Source: Meconema thalassinum
Taxonomy: Eukaryota; Arthropoda; Insecta; Orthoptera; Tettigoniidae
DNA: 64,000 nt
Reading direction: 5' to 3'
Assembly: GCA_946902985.2 (NCBI GenBank)
Contig: OX336395.1
Span: 292,635,065 to 292,699,064 of the forward strand
A program made the translations under genes and the position numbers. Shown piece by piece: positions 11,801-22,319 of the stretch (position 1 is its first letter; each line of letters opens with the position of its first letter). The notes beneath the pieces are model-generated. The model was not told the DNA's origin, searched no databases, and was given only the letters and a program-made list of their open reading frames with translations.

Positions 11801-13080
11801 CTCCTGTCTTCTGCACAAGGACCTAAAGGAAACCCCTGGATATTGTTATACCCTGCTCGAAGTATCTCCTGCCTTCTGCACAAGGGCCTAAATGAAGCCC
11901 CTGGATAGTGCTATACCCTGCTCGCAGTATCTCCTGCCTTCTGCACAAGGCCCTAAAGGTGGCAGGGTGGTTGTAGTCTCATCCTGGGTAGTGCTGCACC
12001 CACAAGGACTCACAGTATCTCCTGCCTTTTGCACAAGGACCTAAAGGAAACCCCTGGATAGTGCTATACCCTGCTCGCAGTATCTCCTGCCTTCTGCACA
12101 AGGCCCTAAAGGAGGCAGGGTGTGTGTAGCCCCACCCTGGATAGTGCTATACCCTGCTCGCAGCATCTCCTGCCTTCTGCACAAGGACCTAATGGATACT
12201 CCTGGATAGTGCTATACCCTGCTCGCAGTGTCTCCTGCCTTATTCACTAGGACCTAATGGAAACGCCTGGATAGTGCTATACTCTGCTCGCAGTATCTCT
12301 TGCCTTCTGCACAAGGCCCTAAAGGGGGCAGGGTGGGTGTAGCCCCACCTTGGATAGTGCTGCACCCTGCTCGCAATATCTCCTGCCTTCTGCTCAAGGG
12401 CCTAAAGGAGGCAGGGTGTGTGTAGCCCCACCCTGGATAGTGCTATACCCTGCTCGCAATATCTCCTGCCTTCTACTCAAGGGCCTAAAGGAGGCAGGGT
12501 GTGTGTAGCCCCACCCTGGATAGTGCTGCACCCTCAAGGACTCGCAGTATCTCCTGCCTTCTTCCCAAGGGCCTAAAGGAAACCCCTAGATAGTGCTATA
12601 CCCTGCTCACAGTATCTCCTGCCTTCTGCACACAAGGTCCTAAAGGAAACCCCTGGATAGTGCTATACCCTGCTCGCAGTATCTCCTGCTTTCTGCACAA
12701 GGACCTAAAGGAAAGCCCTGGATAGTGCTATACCCTGCTCGCAGTATCTCCTGCCTTCTGCGCAAGGGCCTAAAGGAAACCCCTGGATAGTGCTATACCC
12801 TGCTCGCAGTATCTCCTGCTTTCTGCTCAAGGCCCTAAAGGTGGCAGGGTGTATGTAGTCTCATCCTGGATAGTGCTGCACCCACAAGGACTCACAGTAT
12901 CTCCTGCCTTCTGCACAAGGCCCTAATGGAGGCAGGGTGTGTGTAGTCCCATCCTGGATATTGCTGCACCCTCAAGGACACACAGTATCTCGTGCCTTCT
13001 GCACAAGGCCCTAAAGGAGGCAGGGTGTGTGTAGTCCCATCCTGGATAGTGCTGCACCCACAAGGGCTCACGGCTGGTGA
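8881..13080 (+). repeat. VNTR array, mixed 65-bp (type B) and 88-bp units
   Basis: Type B units replace the middle of type A: after AGGGCCTAAAGG they read AAACCCCTGGATAGTGCTA, then TACCCTGCTCGCAG, giving about 65 bp. They are mixed with A-like units carrying GGTTGTTGTCTCATCCTGGG. Several multi-unit blocks recur (compare 10965-11110 with 11175-11300), indicating higher-order duplication. The last units return to the ACAAGGGCTCACGGCTGGTG junction with the R 3' module. Confidence 0.9.
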
Positions 13081-13340
13081 GTTTGGGCGTTGACAACCCC
13101 GAGGGGTTCTTCAGTCGGGTCCGGTTTCTTCCCTTTTTCCATCGACTTTGGGGTAGGCTTTCTCCTCTTTCCCTTACCTATCTGCCTTTTATGACTATTC
13201 TTCCTTCCAAGTCCCTTAATGCTCATTCTTCGAGGGTTGAGTGAATTTATTTTCTTGTTCTTTAATTAACTTTATTTCTCTTTTCCGTTTCTTCTGCTAG
13301 AATGTAAATTAATTACATTATTGTATAAGCTTGTAGTTAG

Positions 13341-14007
13341 AACTACAGGGCCATTATCTCCCCGATAAACACGGCAAGCTAAGCCGGCTGTGACTGGCGC
13401 AGATCGCGGGCGTGCGTAGACGTTTCAGCCGGTGGTTGGCGCGCTCCGCTGACTCATAGCGTTTGTTCACACGTGTTTTGTCATTCATATGGACGTGTAT
13501 CTGCAAAGCTTAGCCGTTAGTGTTGCACATTTAGTGAGTATTGCGATTACTGTGATTGTTGCTCATGCCTAGACACCAATTTACATTGTGCGAACGTGTG
13601 TGTATATCCATAATTCGTATATGAAAAACAGAAAATGTGAAACAAGACGAAAATTTCGAATCATGTTTCCAGGAAGACCTGTGCCTAATGCCAGTACATT
13701 TAGGAGGTTCGGTAAACGATTCAAGAAACCAGGCTCCGTAAATAATTTAAAGAGTTAACGGACAACGTTGTGTTCTTACAGAAAAAAAAAAAAGATGAGA
13801 TTGTTGTCCATTCTTTCATAAGAAGATGTCAGGTGTGTGCTACAAGAGAGGGAGGACATTTTCAGCATCGGCTTTGAGCGCTGTAGGTACACATTATTGA
13901 ACAGTAAAAGTGCGCGGCTCCCACCTGCTGAACCGTGTACGCGCGCCCGTCAATGTTGGCTTAGCTTGCCGGTTTATCGGGGCGCACATGATAATCACCC
14001 TGTAGTT
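13341..14007 (+). mobile_element. Non-autonomous TIR DNA transposon inside R copy 2
   Basis: Ends are AACTACAGGG and CCCTGTAGTT. The inverted repeats continue, with gaps, through ATTATC, CCCCGATAAAC and GGCAAGCTAAGCC (left arm to about 13394, right arm from about 13950). A matching single end lies at 27549-27600. Inside are two short frames that look like a broken DNA-binding domain (see 13568-13759). The flanking duplication is not clear: TTA-like bases flank both sides but do not align as direct repeats. Superfamily not assigned. Confidence 0.7.
13568..13759 (+). pseudogene. Remnant of a helix-turn-helix transposase N-terminus (DUF4817-like)
   Basis: Frame 1 from 13568 reads MPRHQFTLCERVCISIIRI and stops. 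A second frame from about 13619 continues YMKNRKCETRRKFRIMFPGR, then PVPNASTFRRFGKRF, and stops at 13757-13759. The FPGRPVP..STFRR.GKRF..PGSV pattern resembles the DUF4817 helix-turn-helix domain of insect transposon proteins, from memory of the family. A frameshift and stops make it inactive, and no catalytic domain follows. Its position between the terminal repeats of the 13341-14007 element supports a deleted transposase. Confidence 0.5.
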
Positions 14008-14086
14008 TAACAGTATTAGTAGGTTCACTTCATCCTCCTTTTTGGGCTATTACCCATATCGTTAGGGGTCGATAACCTAGATGTTA

Positions 14087-14574
14087 ATTGGTTAGGGGCT
14101 GCGACAACGCGGTCATGTAGCCCCGTGTACTTTGTGTGTGTAGAATCTGTCTGATAACCGGTGTTAATTGTGATGGCTGTATTAGTGTGTGTTATCTGTT
14201 TTTAATTCAAGTAAGGCCTGCATACATTCGATTTTCGAGTAGTTCCAACTTTTGCTACCAAACACCACCGTCAACTGCTAACTAGTTCTGCACTTTGTTA
14301 CTAGATGCCACCCCAGTCGGCTCCTGGCGACGAAGATTGGAACCTAAGAGCGTTACTCAAAGATAACCTATAATTTAGCTTCACACAAGTGTAATTAGTG
14401 GAAGGTTGTTTATCATGTCATAGATATGGGACCGCCGGCTTTACTTCCCTTCCAAAGGAAGGCATACTGAGGGATTTTTAACGCTCTTAAAAATCAGACT
14501 ACTTTGGCCGGGTTCGAACCCGCAACCTTGGGCATAGAAGCTCAGCATGCTATCAGCTACGCCACCGAAGCCGC
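14087..14574 (-). mobile_element. tRNA-derived SINE (family 1), complete copy in R copy 2
   Basis: On the minus strand from 14574: GCGGCTTCGGTGGCGTAGCT (A-box region), then the B-box GGTTCGAACCCGG (around 14510-14522), a ~400-bp body, and a 3' end with a GGGGCT..AGCCCC hairpin and CCAA-type tail. A perfect 14-bp duplication, TAACCTAGATGTTA (14073-14086 and 14575-14588), shows that it landed in the R 3' hairpin. Other copies: 17186-18311, 33195-33636, 33667-33845, 55008-56014, 55083-55591, 38383-38429/51860-51904. Transcription would depend on the internal Pol III promoter; mobility would depend on a partner LINE. Confidence 0.85.
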
Positions 14575-14612
14575 TAACCTAGATGTTAGGCCCCTTAGAA
14601 CATCAATCATCA

Positions 14613-16142
14613 TCGGTGGCCTGGCCTGCTAGGAGGTACAGTGGAGTTGAAATGGGTCGTGCTCCTGATGCCCCACTATGATCGCCTCAAACAGCAGTTA
14701 GGTCCCACATACTGATCAGTACCAGTGCTGACCTGACCTTGTGGTATGGACAGGATGATCTTATTAAGCTTCGTTTCCTCCCCGACCTTATCACGGCCAC
14801 CTCGATACTGGACTGAACTGCGGTCACCTTGGAGATCGACCTCCTATTTTTGTTCTCTCAAACACGACACACATTAATATTTGAGCTAGAATTTGTGAGG
14901 AGGTTAGCATTGTTCCATTGCGTCGCAGTATTCTCCTTGATTCATGCCCGCTAGATGTCCCCGAGTCCTTCATAGCCACGGGCAACGAGAAATACTGGCC
15001 CTGGCGCGGATTTGTGACGTCAATACTAAGAAGCCGTCCTTTCTCCACCAAATTACTTTTTTTAGAAAATGAGAAAAACTTATATTTCTTGAAAGAACTA
15101 TGATACATGTACAATTTTTTAACATGTGATTTATGTTAGCATATATTTACATTGTGACATGGTGAAACAAGTTTAGAACAGGAGTATTTCGTGTAATTTA
15201 ACTCTAAACTTGGGAGAAAACACCTTATGATTGAAGCAGTGGAGGAATTACCTTTTGTTTGAAAGTGAAGTGGAGAAGACTCTTTTTAATTGAATTATAC
15301 CAACATTCTTGCAAACTGAGTTACAAACTTTTATTAGCCTATATGAATACATGTTAAACTTTTGCGTAAAAATGAAAATTGTGAATTATATAAGGGAGAG
15401 GTTAGCGGATAAACTAATCCAGACAGCCAGACGCCAGTGTTTTTTTCTTGGTATAAAACAATTGTGGCTGATCATGTCTACAGTGAGCATACAAATGAAG
15501 ATGAGGACACTTGTGACTGTCTTGAGGCTGACATTGGGTTAAAGCTGTAGTTCATTTACAAAGGTACCCGTAATTACTTAAATTCATGATATGGATGTGT
15601 AAAATTTGCTTTGTTTTGATATGTCAGCCTCATAACCTCCAAACAAAATGGCCGGCCAATCAGATGTCAGCCTAGGGAGCAGATGGTTGGTTGAAGGGAG
15701 AAAATGCCATTTGTTCGAAACCAGGCTATGGAGTAAAACCCTTTTGATTGAAACTGTAATTTTCAACCTCCAGATTTAACGGGATAAAACATCTTTTGAA
15801 CGAAAACATTGTTGAACCATGATAGCTATTGGCAAGACAAAGACAGTGACGTGCGGAACTCATTCTTTTTCGGGGAGGAAGAAAACGCCTTTTGAAATTT
15901 TGCTCCTCGTATTACGTTGTTAATCCCCCCCCGTCTTGTATTACGTTATCGCAAAGCAATACCTATTATCTCTTATTTCGTTACAATTCATCCGTAATTA
16001 TAAATGAAAGAAACGTGAAGCGCAACGTCTGAGAGTCAGGGACATCAATTACTGTAACAAGTACTTCCGTGACGAACTAAAGAGCCTACTTTTCTTAAAA
16101 TTTAAGATTCAAGCCAATGATTAAACTACCGGTATATCCTCG
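14613..16142. other. Unassigned region, AT-rich with a dispersed motif
   Basis: 14620-14830 resembles SINE body sequence (CCACGGCCACCTC-type stretch also at 56148). Further on, a motif like GAAAACACCTTTTGATTGAA recurs in degenerate form near 15218, 15249, 15705, 15737, 15788 and 15886. Open frames at 14824-15114 (-) and 15309-15542 (+) show no recognised domain. The end (16060-16125) repeats a block found at 31390-31452 (CTTCCGTGACGAAcTAAAGA). Confidence 0.4.
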
Positions 16143-17032
16143 AGGGGCTCACAACTAGTGTGACATGGGTTGGCAACCACGTGACCTCAGCTGAGTCCGG
16201 CATTGCTTCCACTTACTTGTGCTGGGCTCCTCTCTGTCTTCTTTCCTGTCGACCTCTCTTGGTCAACTATTGTTCTCTTCCGACCCCGACGGTATTAGGG
16301 TGTCCGAGGCCTAGGGAGTCTATTCTTTCCCGCCTTAATTGGCCCTTGTCTCATCTTTCCTGATCCCCTCATTCTTGGAGGGATCAGCCGTCTCTTCCTT
16401 TTCATTACAGTTCCTTTTCTCTTTAACATTCCCGTTCTGTTTTTCTGAATTGACTCCCCGTGTCTCTAAATAACATTTTTGAGTATTTTGAATCTCAACC
16501 ACATTTTTTAAGTATTTTCAATCTCGATTGCATTTTGTCAGTACACTATTTTTAATCGTGGGCTCTCACATATTGTGAGTATTTTGAATCTACCGTACAT
16601 TTTGTAAGCATTCTCAATTCCAATTGCACTTTGAGTATTTTGAATCTGAACCTGCCTTTTTCAATCTTAACTTGCATTGTATATTTTCAATTTCAATTGC
16701 ATTTTGTAAGTTATTTGATTTTCAATTGCATTTTGTGAGCATTTGGAATCTACATTGTATTTTGTAAGTATTTTGAACCTACACTACATTTTGTGCGTAT
16801 TTTTGAATCTAAATTCCATTTGTGAGTATTTTTTTAATAAATTACCTTTTGTAAGTATTTCCACTGTACGTTTTATGAGTCATTTCAATCTGAGTTATAT
16901 ATTGTAAGTATTTTCGGTCCAGCTTGATTTTCGCTATGGTTCACTGTCATTGTTATTTTCGCTATCACCCAGATCATTAGGGGTCGATAACCAAGATGTT
17001 AGGCTCCTTAAAACAACAATTATCATTAGGCC
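16143..17032 (+). mobile_element. R retroposon copy 3 (AT-rich repeat variant)
   Basis: Full head (GGGGCTCACAACTAGTGTGA), pyrimidine-rich stretch, a TTGACTCCCCGTGTCTCTAA junction, the ~31-bp AT-rich minisatellite (16475-16930), then the TCGCTATCACCCAGATCATT 3' module, the GGGGTCGATAACCAAGATG hairpin (right stem mutated to GGCTCC) and a short ATC tail. It lacks the G+C-rich 88-102-bp unit completely, so the two repeat modules can occur independently. No clear target duplication. Confidence 0.8.
16475..16930 (+). repeat. ~31-bp AT-rich minisatellite inside R copy 3
   Basis: About 14 degenerate units of TTGCATTTTGTAAGTATTTT type, homologous to 3740-4520. Confidence 0.8.
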
Positions 17033-17185
17033 TATCATAATTTTCCTAGAAGAGATTCCTATACCTGTGTTGCTTCCCTTATACTGTACTTTCATTTCTG
17101 ACCTTGTCCCTTCTTGTTTTCTGGGCCATTGTCCGTAGAAATTTCTTTTCTGCACTTCGCAGTCTACTGCCATCATTCGTAGAGA

Positions 17186-18311
17186 TTGGTTGGTTCCTTA
17201 GTTTAGGGGCTGCGACAACGCGGTCATGTAGCCCCGTGTACTTTGGGTGTGTGTAGAATCTGTCTGATAACCGGTGTTAATTGTGATGGCTGTATTAGTG
17301 TGTGTTATCTGTTTTTATCATTTTAAATGATCTTGTCGACTTCGTCGTTACGCTGGGGTCTGACGTTACGTTACGGTGACAGGACGAAATGTACCCAGAT
17401 GCACTGAGGTGTGTGACGTCATAGTACCGCTCGGTGCATGTGTACCCCGACAATCTCTACTTCGTTAGTATAAGACAAAAATCCCCGAATCTTGGATGTC
17501 ACGGGTAATCTCGAGAACCACTGGATGGATTTTGATGCGGTTTTCACCATTCTGTAAAGGATATCTCGAGGAAAGATTCTGTAGAAAATAATTTATTTAT
17601 GATCAAAAGAAGCCAAGCAGTAACGATTTCAATGAAAAAGTCAAAAACAAACTTGGCGTCCGTGCGCTTCTTAAGCTTACGCTGGGCAAACCGTTAAAAA
17701 TATCAATATACTATGAGCGTAAGAATTGGTAAGCATGAAAAATTCTACAAAAAAAGTCCGCTAGAGCATATCTCTTATCTTCAATACATCGCCCTCTATA
17801 AGTGTTTTTAGACTAGATGGAAGGGGCACGTCCCCGCGCGCTTGACCTTTCTTTGCCCTTGGTTTGCACTTGCCATTCGCGAGTAATTTAAAACAAGATG
17901 AGCAAGATAAGTATTATGCAGATAATTTTGTAACATGTCAAGAGTCTTTGGCTTGGAGCGAAGCGAGAAGCTTCCAGCCTTTCTAGCATTTAAAATGATA
18001 CAAAGTCTAGTCTTTCAGACTGACTGTCACTTTTTAATTCAAGTAAGGGCTGCAGACGATAATTTCAAGTATTTCCTACTTTCGCTACCAAATGCTACCG
18101 TCCACGACACCTAGCTGTGAACTTGTTTACTATTAGATGCCATCGCATCCAGCGCCTGGTGACGAACGTTGGTACTTAAGAGCATTAATCAAACCTAACC
18201 TACAAATTTTGCTTGACACAAGTTTAGTTAGTGGAAGGATCTTTTACTTGGCATAAATCTATGACATGGAACCGCCGGCTTTACTTTCCCTCCGAAGGAA
18301 GGCATACTGAT
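17186..18311 (-). mobile_element. tRNA-derived SINE (family 1), head truncated, interrupted by a Helentron-like element
   Basis: The 3' end (read on + as TTGGTTCCTTAGTTTAGGGG) begins at 17186. The body runs to 17316, is interrupted by the element 17317-18030, and resumes AATTCAAGTAAGGGCTGCAG to about 18311 (AAGGAAGGCATACTGA), where the tRNA head is lost. Comparison with the intact copy at 14087-14574 gives the exact pre-insertion sequence. Confidence 0.85.
17317..18030 (+). mobile_element. Helentron-like non-autonomous element, copy B
   Basis: The best-defined copy, because the empty site is known. In the intact SINE the site reads GTTATCTGTTTTTAATTCAA; here ATCATTTTAAATG begins after that T-run and the 3' hairpin end (..GACTGACTGTCAC) stops before another T-run and AATTCAAG. 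No target duplication is needed beyond the T-run ambiguity, as expected for Helentron-type insertion into T-rich sites. ~714 bp, non-coding. Confidence 0.8.
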
Positions 18312-18375
18312 TCTTCAAGATTGTGCTGATCTCAAGTCCATATGTTGTTATAGCTATTATATAGGATGTGTTTAA
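18312..18375 (-). pseudogene. Short LINE reverse-transcriptase scrap
   Basis: The minus-strand frame gives YIIAITTYGLEISTILKN, resembling the conserved 'TYGLE' segment C-terminal to the RT domain in many insect LINEs (compare PIATYGLDIIW at 53273-54007). It is too short to place in a clade. Confidence 0.4.
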
Positions 18376-18626
18376 CTTCAGCTGGTATTTTGGTGTTCCA
18401 GAGAAAATTTCTAACTTGATATCCAACATAGATCTCAAATTACAATTGCGATTTTTCATCAGTTGGTAGCACTGACATTATTTTCAAATATGGGCCTGAG
18501 ATATTCAAGTTAGATCTTTACTCGAAATTTGGTTTCAATGGCTGCAGCCGTTTAGGAGTTGATAGGGGACACAGACAGAAAGACACACACGTAAGTTTAC
18601 TACTCCTCATGTTTCCAAAATGTGTT
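18376..18626 (+). repeat. Interspersed repeat E3, copy 1
   Basis: The segment with CAGTTGGTAGCACTGACAT, GGTTTCAATGGCTGCAGCCG, TTTAGGAGTTGATAGG and an AGACAGAAAGACACACAC run matches 32560-32725. Probably the end of a non-autonomous transposon; no boundaries proven. Confidence 0.6.
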
Positions 18627-18726
18627 TGTTGAGGTGCTTCGGGGACAAAATAAAAAAGACACTAGAAATGTACGAACAATTGACGAAAGTTCTACGCAAT
18701 TTTTTAAAATAATTTTAATAATTTAC

Positions 18727-19425
18727 TAGCATTACCCGTCGCGGCTTCGCCCGCGAATATTCTAGTTGTAAAGAGTACACTTAGCAAAATCTCAATCATG
18801 AATGCAATGACTGATTTATCCTTGGTATGAATGATCGGACTTTATCAATTCAGCTACTGGTGCAGTGGTTAGGGCTTTGTCATTCCTTCATAGGTATATC
18901 AGAGCGAAGTTAGTTTTCTGGGAATATCACAGACACTTAATTTAAGGGCCTTTAAATGTGGTTTTCGGAGACCTTTTATAGTCGGGTGAAAAAGACCTTT
19001 CGAACCACACTCACACGTGAAAATTGCGTGGAAAAATTCTAGAGTGCTCCTTAACCCCCTTAAGCGCATTATACTGTATGTATTGATGAATTTTACAGCT
19101 TAAGTTGGTTCCGTGATAACCTTATAACAGTCTGGAAACTTTCACAGTAAAGTAATAATTGGAATTGCATTGCGTCTTACAGAAATTCTGTTACCATGGT
19201 TACCGTGTTGCAATCTTTTATTATTTCATTGTAAATATACAATGTTTTAAGGTATTTATTTAATTGTGAGGTATTTAAAGAGTAAGTGAGTGCGTTTCGC
19301 TTACGCATTGGGTTATGCTGAACCTGTAGGTACCCCATATGTGTAGGTTGGTATTAATGGGACCTTATTTTCGGTACAAAACTGGAATGGGACCTTAGCA
19401 GAATAATATAGGGAGGGATTATCCA
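18727..19425 (-). repeat. Interspersed repeat T, copy 1
   Basis: The reverse complement of 61990-63345. It begins (on +) GCATTACCCGTCGCGGCTTC and ends near GGGACCTTAGCAG. The GGGCGAAGCC end motif is shared with repeat E2 (29185 and 37965). It contains a GTTACCATGGTTAC palindrome at 19190-19203. No coding potential. The second copy carries an extra ~648 bp at 62145. Confidence 0.75.
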
Positions 19426-19794
19426 TCTAGGCTATAGTTTCTTTTTTTGTTTTCATGGTTGTCTTTTTACTATTGACACGAACAAGTAATTAAAGTCATT
19501 TATTTGCATATTTATTTATTCATTGAATATTTATTTATTTAGGACTCGCATGGATTAACATGAGATAGCAGTGCACTTACAGACAGATGATCTGGCTGTT
19601 GCGCCCCTTAAAACAATAATAACTAACTAGAAGTGCACTAAATCCTCCATGCTATCTGTGTATTTCCTAGAGTTCTAGAGTTCCTGGAAATGTTGCACTG
19701 TGCAGGTCCATCTGTTATTTTAATGATCATCCCACAGCATTCTCTCTCCTGCACCGCGCTGCTCGATATGGCCAGTGGCGTGAGATATCCAATG
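19426..19794. other. AT-rich sequence with one retroelement 3' tail
   Basis: 19575-19628 carries a tail of the type (AGATGATCTGGCTGTTGCGC)CCCTTAAAACAATAATAACTAAC, found in related form at 27015-27062 (+) and 28888-28950 (-). Nothing else recognised. Confidence 0.45.
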
Positions 19795-19796
19795 TA

Positions 19797-20459
19797 TGAG
19801 GGGCATTCAAATGAAACCCGGTCAGTACGTCTAACGTTGCATTAGTCGTACGGTGGCACCACGTAACTGCGTTTATGGTGGCACCATCTATTGATAGAGC
19901 GACTGCAACGTGCTCAACGTTTGACGTTGCATAGCGACAGTGTGGTTTCACGTCGAAGGGAAGTTATCGTCCACTACAGAACATGAAGGCTAGTAGGCAG
20001 GAACAACGAGGAGTGATCAATGCCCAGCGTTATCAAGCCACTTTACAGAACCTTAGACGAGCTATCAAGTCGAAACGCCCAGGCATGTTGTCCAATGGCG
20101 TTATTCTCCTGCATGATAATGCCCAGCCACACACTGCCAATGCGATGAAGACGACATTGCAGCAGTTTCGTTGAGAAACGCTGGAACAACCACCGTACAG
20201 TCCAGACCTTTCACCGTGTGACTTCCATGTTTATGGACCTCTCAAACAAGCTATTCGCGGACATCGATTTACAACGGACGCCGAAGTGAGTGAATGGGTC
20301 CAGGCCTGGATCCGACAGCAGCTTTTTCAAAGATGGAATCGACCGGCTTAGTGTCGCAATCGGATACATGTGCCAACAGTGTAGGCGACTATTTTTGAGT
20401 TAATAACATCGTTACCATTACTTTACACAAGTGACCGGGTTTCATTTGAATGCCCCTTA
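19797..20459 (+). mobile_element. Internally deleted mariner element 1
   Basis: Ends are TGAGGGGCATTCAAATGAAA and its near-perfect complement (20440-20459), with ~26 bp of inverted repeat ending CCCGGTCA, flanked by TA (19795-19796 and 20460-20461). Length 663 bp against about 1.3 kb for an intact mariner. It carries the C-terminal transposase remnant at 19983-20349. Confidence 0.9.
19983..20349 (+). pseudogene. mariner transposase, C-terminal fragment
   Basis: Mariner transposases cut and paste DNA between TA dinucleotides using a D,D,D catalytic triad. The frame reads from MKASRQEQRGVINAQRYQAT through LLHDNAQPHTA (carrying the second catalytic Asp), stops at TGA 20172-20174, and continues in the same frame with PPYSPDLSPCDFHVYGPLKQ (third catalytic Asp) and RGHRFTTDAEVSEWV. 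The N-terminal DNA-binding region and the first catalytic Asp are missing, apart from a short EEQRGV-like piece fused at the start. Internal deletion plus the stop make it inactive. Confidence 0.88.
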
Positions 20460-20494
20460 TATTATTGGGGGAATTTGTCAGCGAAAAGAAACTC
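20460..20494. other. Short spacer
   Basis: Flank of the mariner; nothing recognised. Confidence 0.3.
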
Positions 20495-20820
20495 AAGTTT
20501 ATGTTTTGGTTTCATTTGAGGGGCTTGGATATCGCGGTCATTCAGGCCCGTGTACTTGTATGTGTATGTGGAAAATTTTATCTGATAACCTGAGTTATTG
20601 TGATGAATGTATTAGTGAGTGTATTTGTACGTAATTCAGGTGAGTCGTCGCCTTAAGTTAGGAAGCTTCTCGGCACTTACCTGGAGTAGAAGTGGGGGAA
20701 ACCCTGGGAAAATCTCTTCCAGGATGACAGTTGGGAAGCGAATCCGTACATCCGGAGCGACAGCCAAACATGCTAGTCCCTACTCCACGAGCTTGTGTCA
20801 GAAATGTGTCTGATAGCGAT
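20495..20820 (-). mobile_element. tRNA-related SINE (family 3)
   Basis: On the minus strand it starts near 20820 with CTCGTGGAGTAGGGACTAGC and a B-box-like GGATTCGCTTCCCAAC. The body includes CCTGGAAGAGATTTTCCCAG and CTAACTTAAGG, shared with 56035-56865. It ends with the hairpin-like 3' part (on +, GGGGCTTGGATATCGCGGTC). A shorter copy lies at 27075-27130. Head boxes are degenerate. Confidence 0.6.
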
Positions 20821-20878
20821 TTTCACATATACTACTAAGAAAGTCATAGCGATATTTCACTCTTTCGAAAACAAAAAG

Positions 20879-21639
20879 GTGACAGTCAGTCTGAAAGACT
20901 AGACTATGTATCTTTTTAAATGCTACAAATGCTGAACAATGCTAGAAAGGCTGGAGGCTTCTCGCTTTGCTCGAAGCCAAAGACTCTTGACATGTTAGAA
21001 AATTATCTGCATAATACTTATCTTGCTTTATAATAGGCTACTTTACCTTGTTTCAAATTACTCGCGAATGGCAAGTGCAAACCAAGGGCAAAGCAAGGTC
21101 AAGCGCGCGGAGGGAGGTGGCTGGATGACGTGCCCCTTCCATCCAGTCTAAAAACACTTATAGTGGTCGATGTATTGAAGATAGAGATATGCTCTCGCGG
21201 ACTTTTTTGTAGAACTTTTCATGCTGACCAATTCTTACGCTCATAGTATATTGATATTTTTAACGGTTTGCCCAGCGTAATCTTAAGAAGCGCACGGACG
21301 CCAAGTTTGTTTTCCACTTTTTCACTGAAACCGTTACTGCTTGGCTTCCTCTGATCTTACATAAATTATTCTCTACAGAATCTTTCCTCGAGATATCCTT
21401 TACAGAATGGTGAAAACCGCATCAAAATCCATCCAGTGGTTCTCGAGATTACCCGTGACATCCAAGAATCGGGGATTTTGTCTTATACTAACGAAGTAGA
21501 GATTGTCGGGGAACACATGCACCAAGCGGTACTATGACGTCACACACCTCAGTGCATCTAGGTACATTTCGTCCCGTCACCGTAATGTAACGCCAGACCC
21601 CAGCGTAACGACGAAGTCGACAAGATCATTTAAAATGAT
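20879..21639 (-). mobile_element. Helentron-like non-autonomous element, copy C
   Basis: A minus-strand copy: it begins on + with the terminal hairpin GTGACAGTCAGTCTGAAAGA and ends with CATTTAAAATGAT at 21639, flanked by A-runs (T-runs on the element strand). ~761 bp, nearly colinear with copies A and B. It ends next to a poly-C run (21646-21655). Confidence 0.78.
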
Positions 21640-22319
21640 AAAAGTCCCCCCCCCCCATATCCACCCCCTCAGTCCAATTTTGCCTATTAATGACCTGGAT
21701 CGTGATTTTGAATGACTATATTTTATGTTGATCAAGCTGTACCCGGCATGCGTTGCAATGTCAATCAAAGAGAGTGTTGGCGTTATAATTTTGTTTCTTG
21801 TAGTGCTCTGGGATACACAATATTTCATTATTTTTTTCTTTGACTGCCTGTAAACTATTGTAAAGTGGATTTACTAATTCAGAAACATTCGTGGGAGCGT
21901 GCAAAACAGCTCATCAAAGTTTCATCGTAATCGGATGAATGGTATATGAACGCATACGGGATTTTATCTATACAATTCGCGCCCCGTCACTCATTTTTTG
22001 AATCTACTCGTGCGCTACCTATTGAAATATGGATTTACTAAGCCGGAAACCTTCCCTGGAGTGTGCACAATATCTCACCCAAGTATCATCGCAATCGGAT
22101 GAATGGTATATGAACGCATAGGAGACATACACACAAACTATCACGTGACAGAGAAGAAGATCACATGCAAACCGCCTGATCAATGCTACTTACATATACA
22201 AGTATGCTTGAATATTTGTTCTAGTTATGTTTTTTTCCGCACATTATGTTTACCAGTGAATCAGATAATCTACAGAGTGGAATATCATTCTTGAAGTTTC
22301 GACTGATATTTTGATAGTA
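21640..22319. other. Unassigned interspersed sequence with a direct repeat
   Basis: A poly-C run, then two diverged copies of a ~95-bp block at 21868-21962 and 22029-22123, both ending CGGATGAATGGTATATGAAC. Probably part of an old transposon. No gene recognised. Confidence 0.45.

Larger units (their letters stand above)
5229..14612 (+). mobile_element. R retroposon copy 2 with a giant internal tandem array
   Basis: The head starts GGGCTCACATCTAGTGGGAC (5232) and matches the heads at 16143, 23531, 36943, 54376 and 56212. The internal unit is expanded from about 5520 to 13080. The 3' module (GGCTGGTGAGTTTGGGCG, 13072) follows and is broken by a DNA transposon (13341-14007) and a SINE (14087-14574). 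The element ends at the GGGGTCGATAACCTAGATG hairpin and a short ATC tail near 14612. At more than 8 kb without the inserts it is far longer than the 741-bp copy at 36937. No flanking duplication is visible. Non-coding. Confidence 0.8.

Noticed and set aside
5520..13080. CRISPR-like regular repeat array
   Set aside because: Units are directly tandem with no unique spacers, and the setting is a eukaryotic retroposon.
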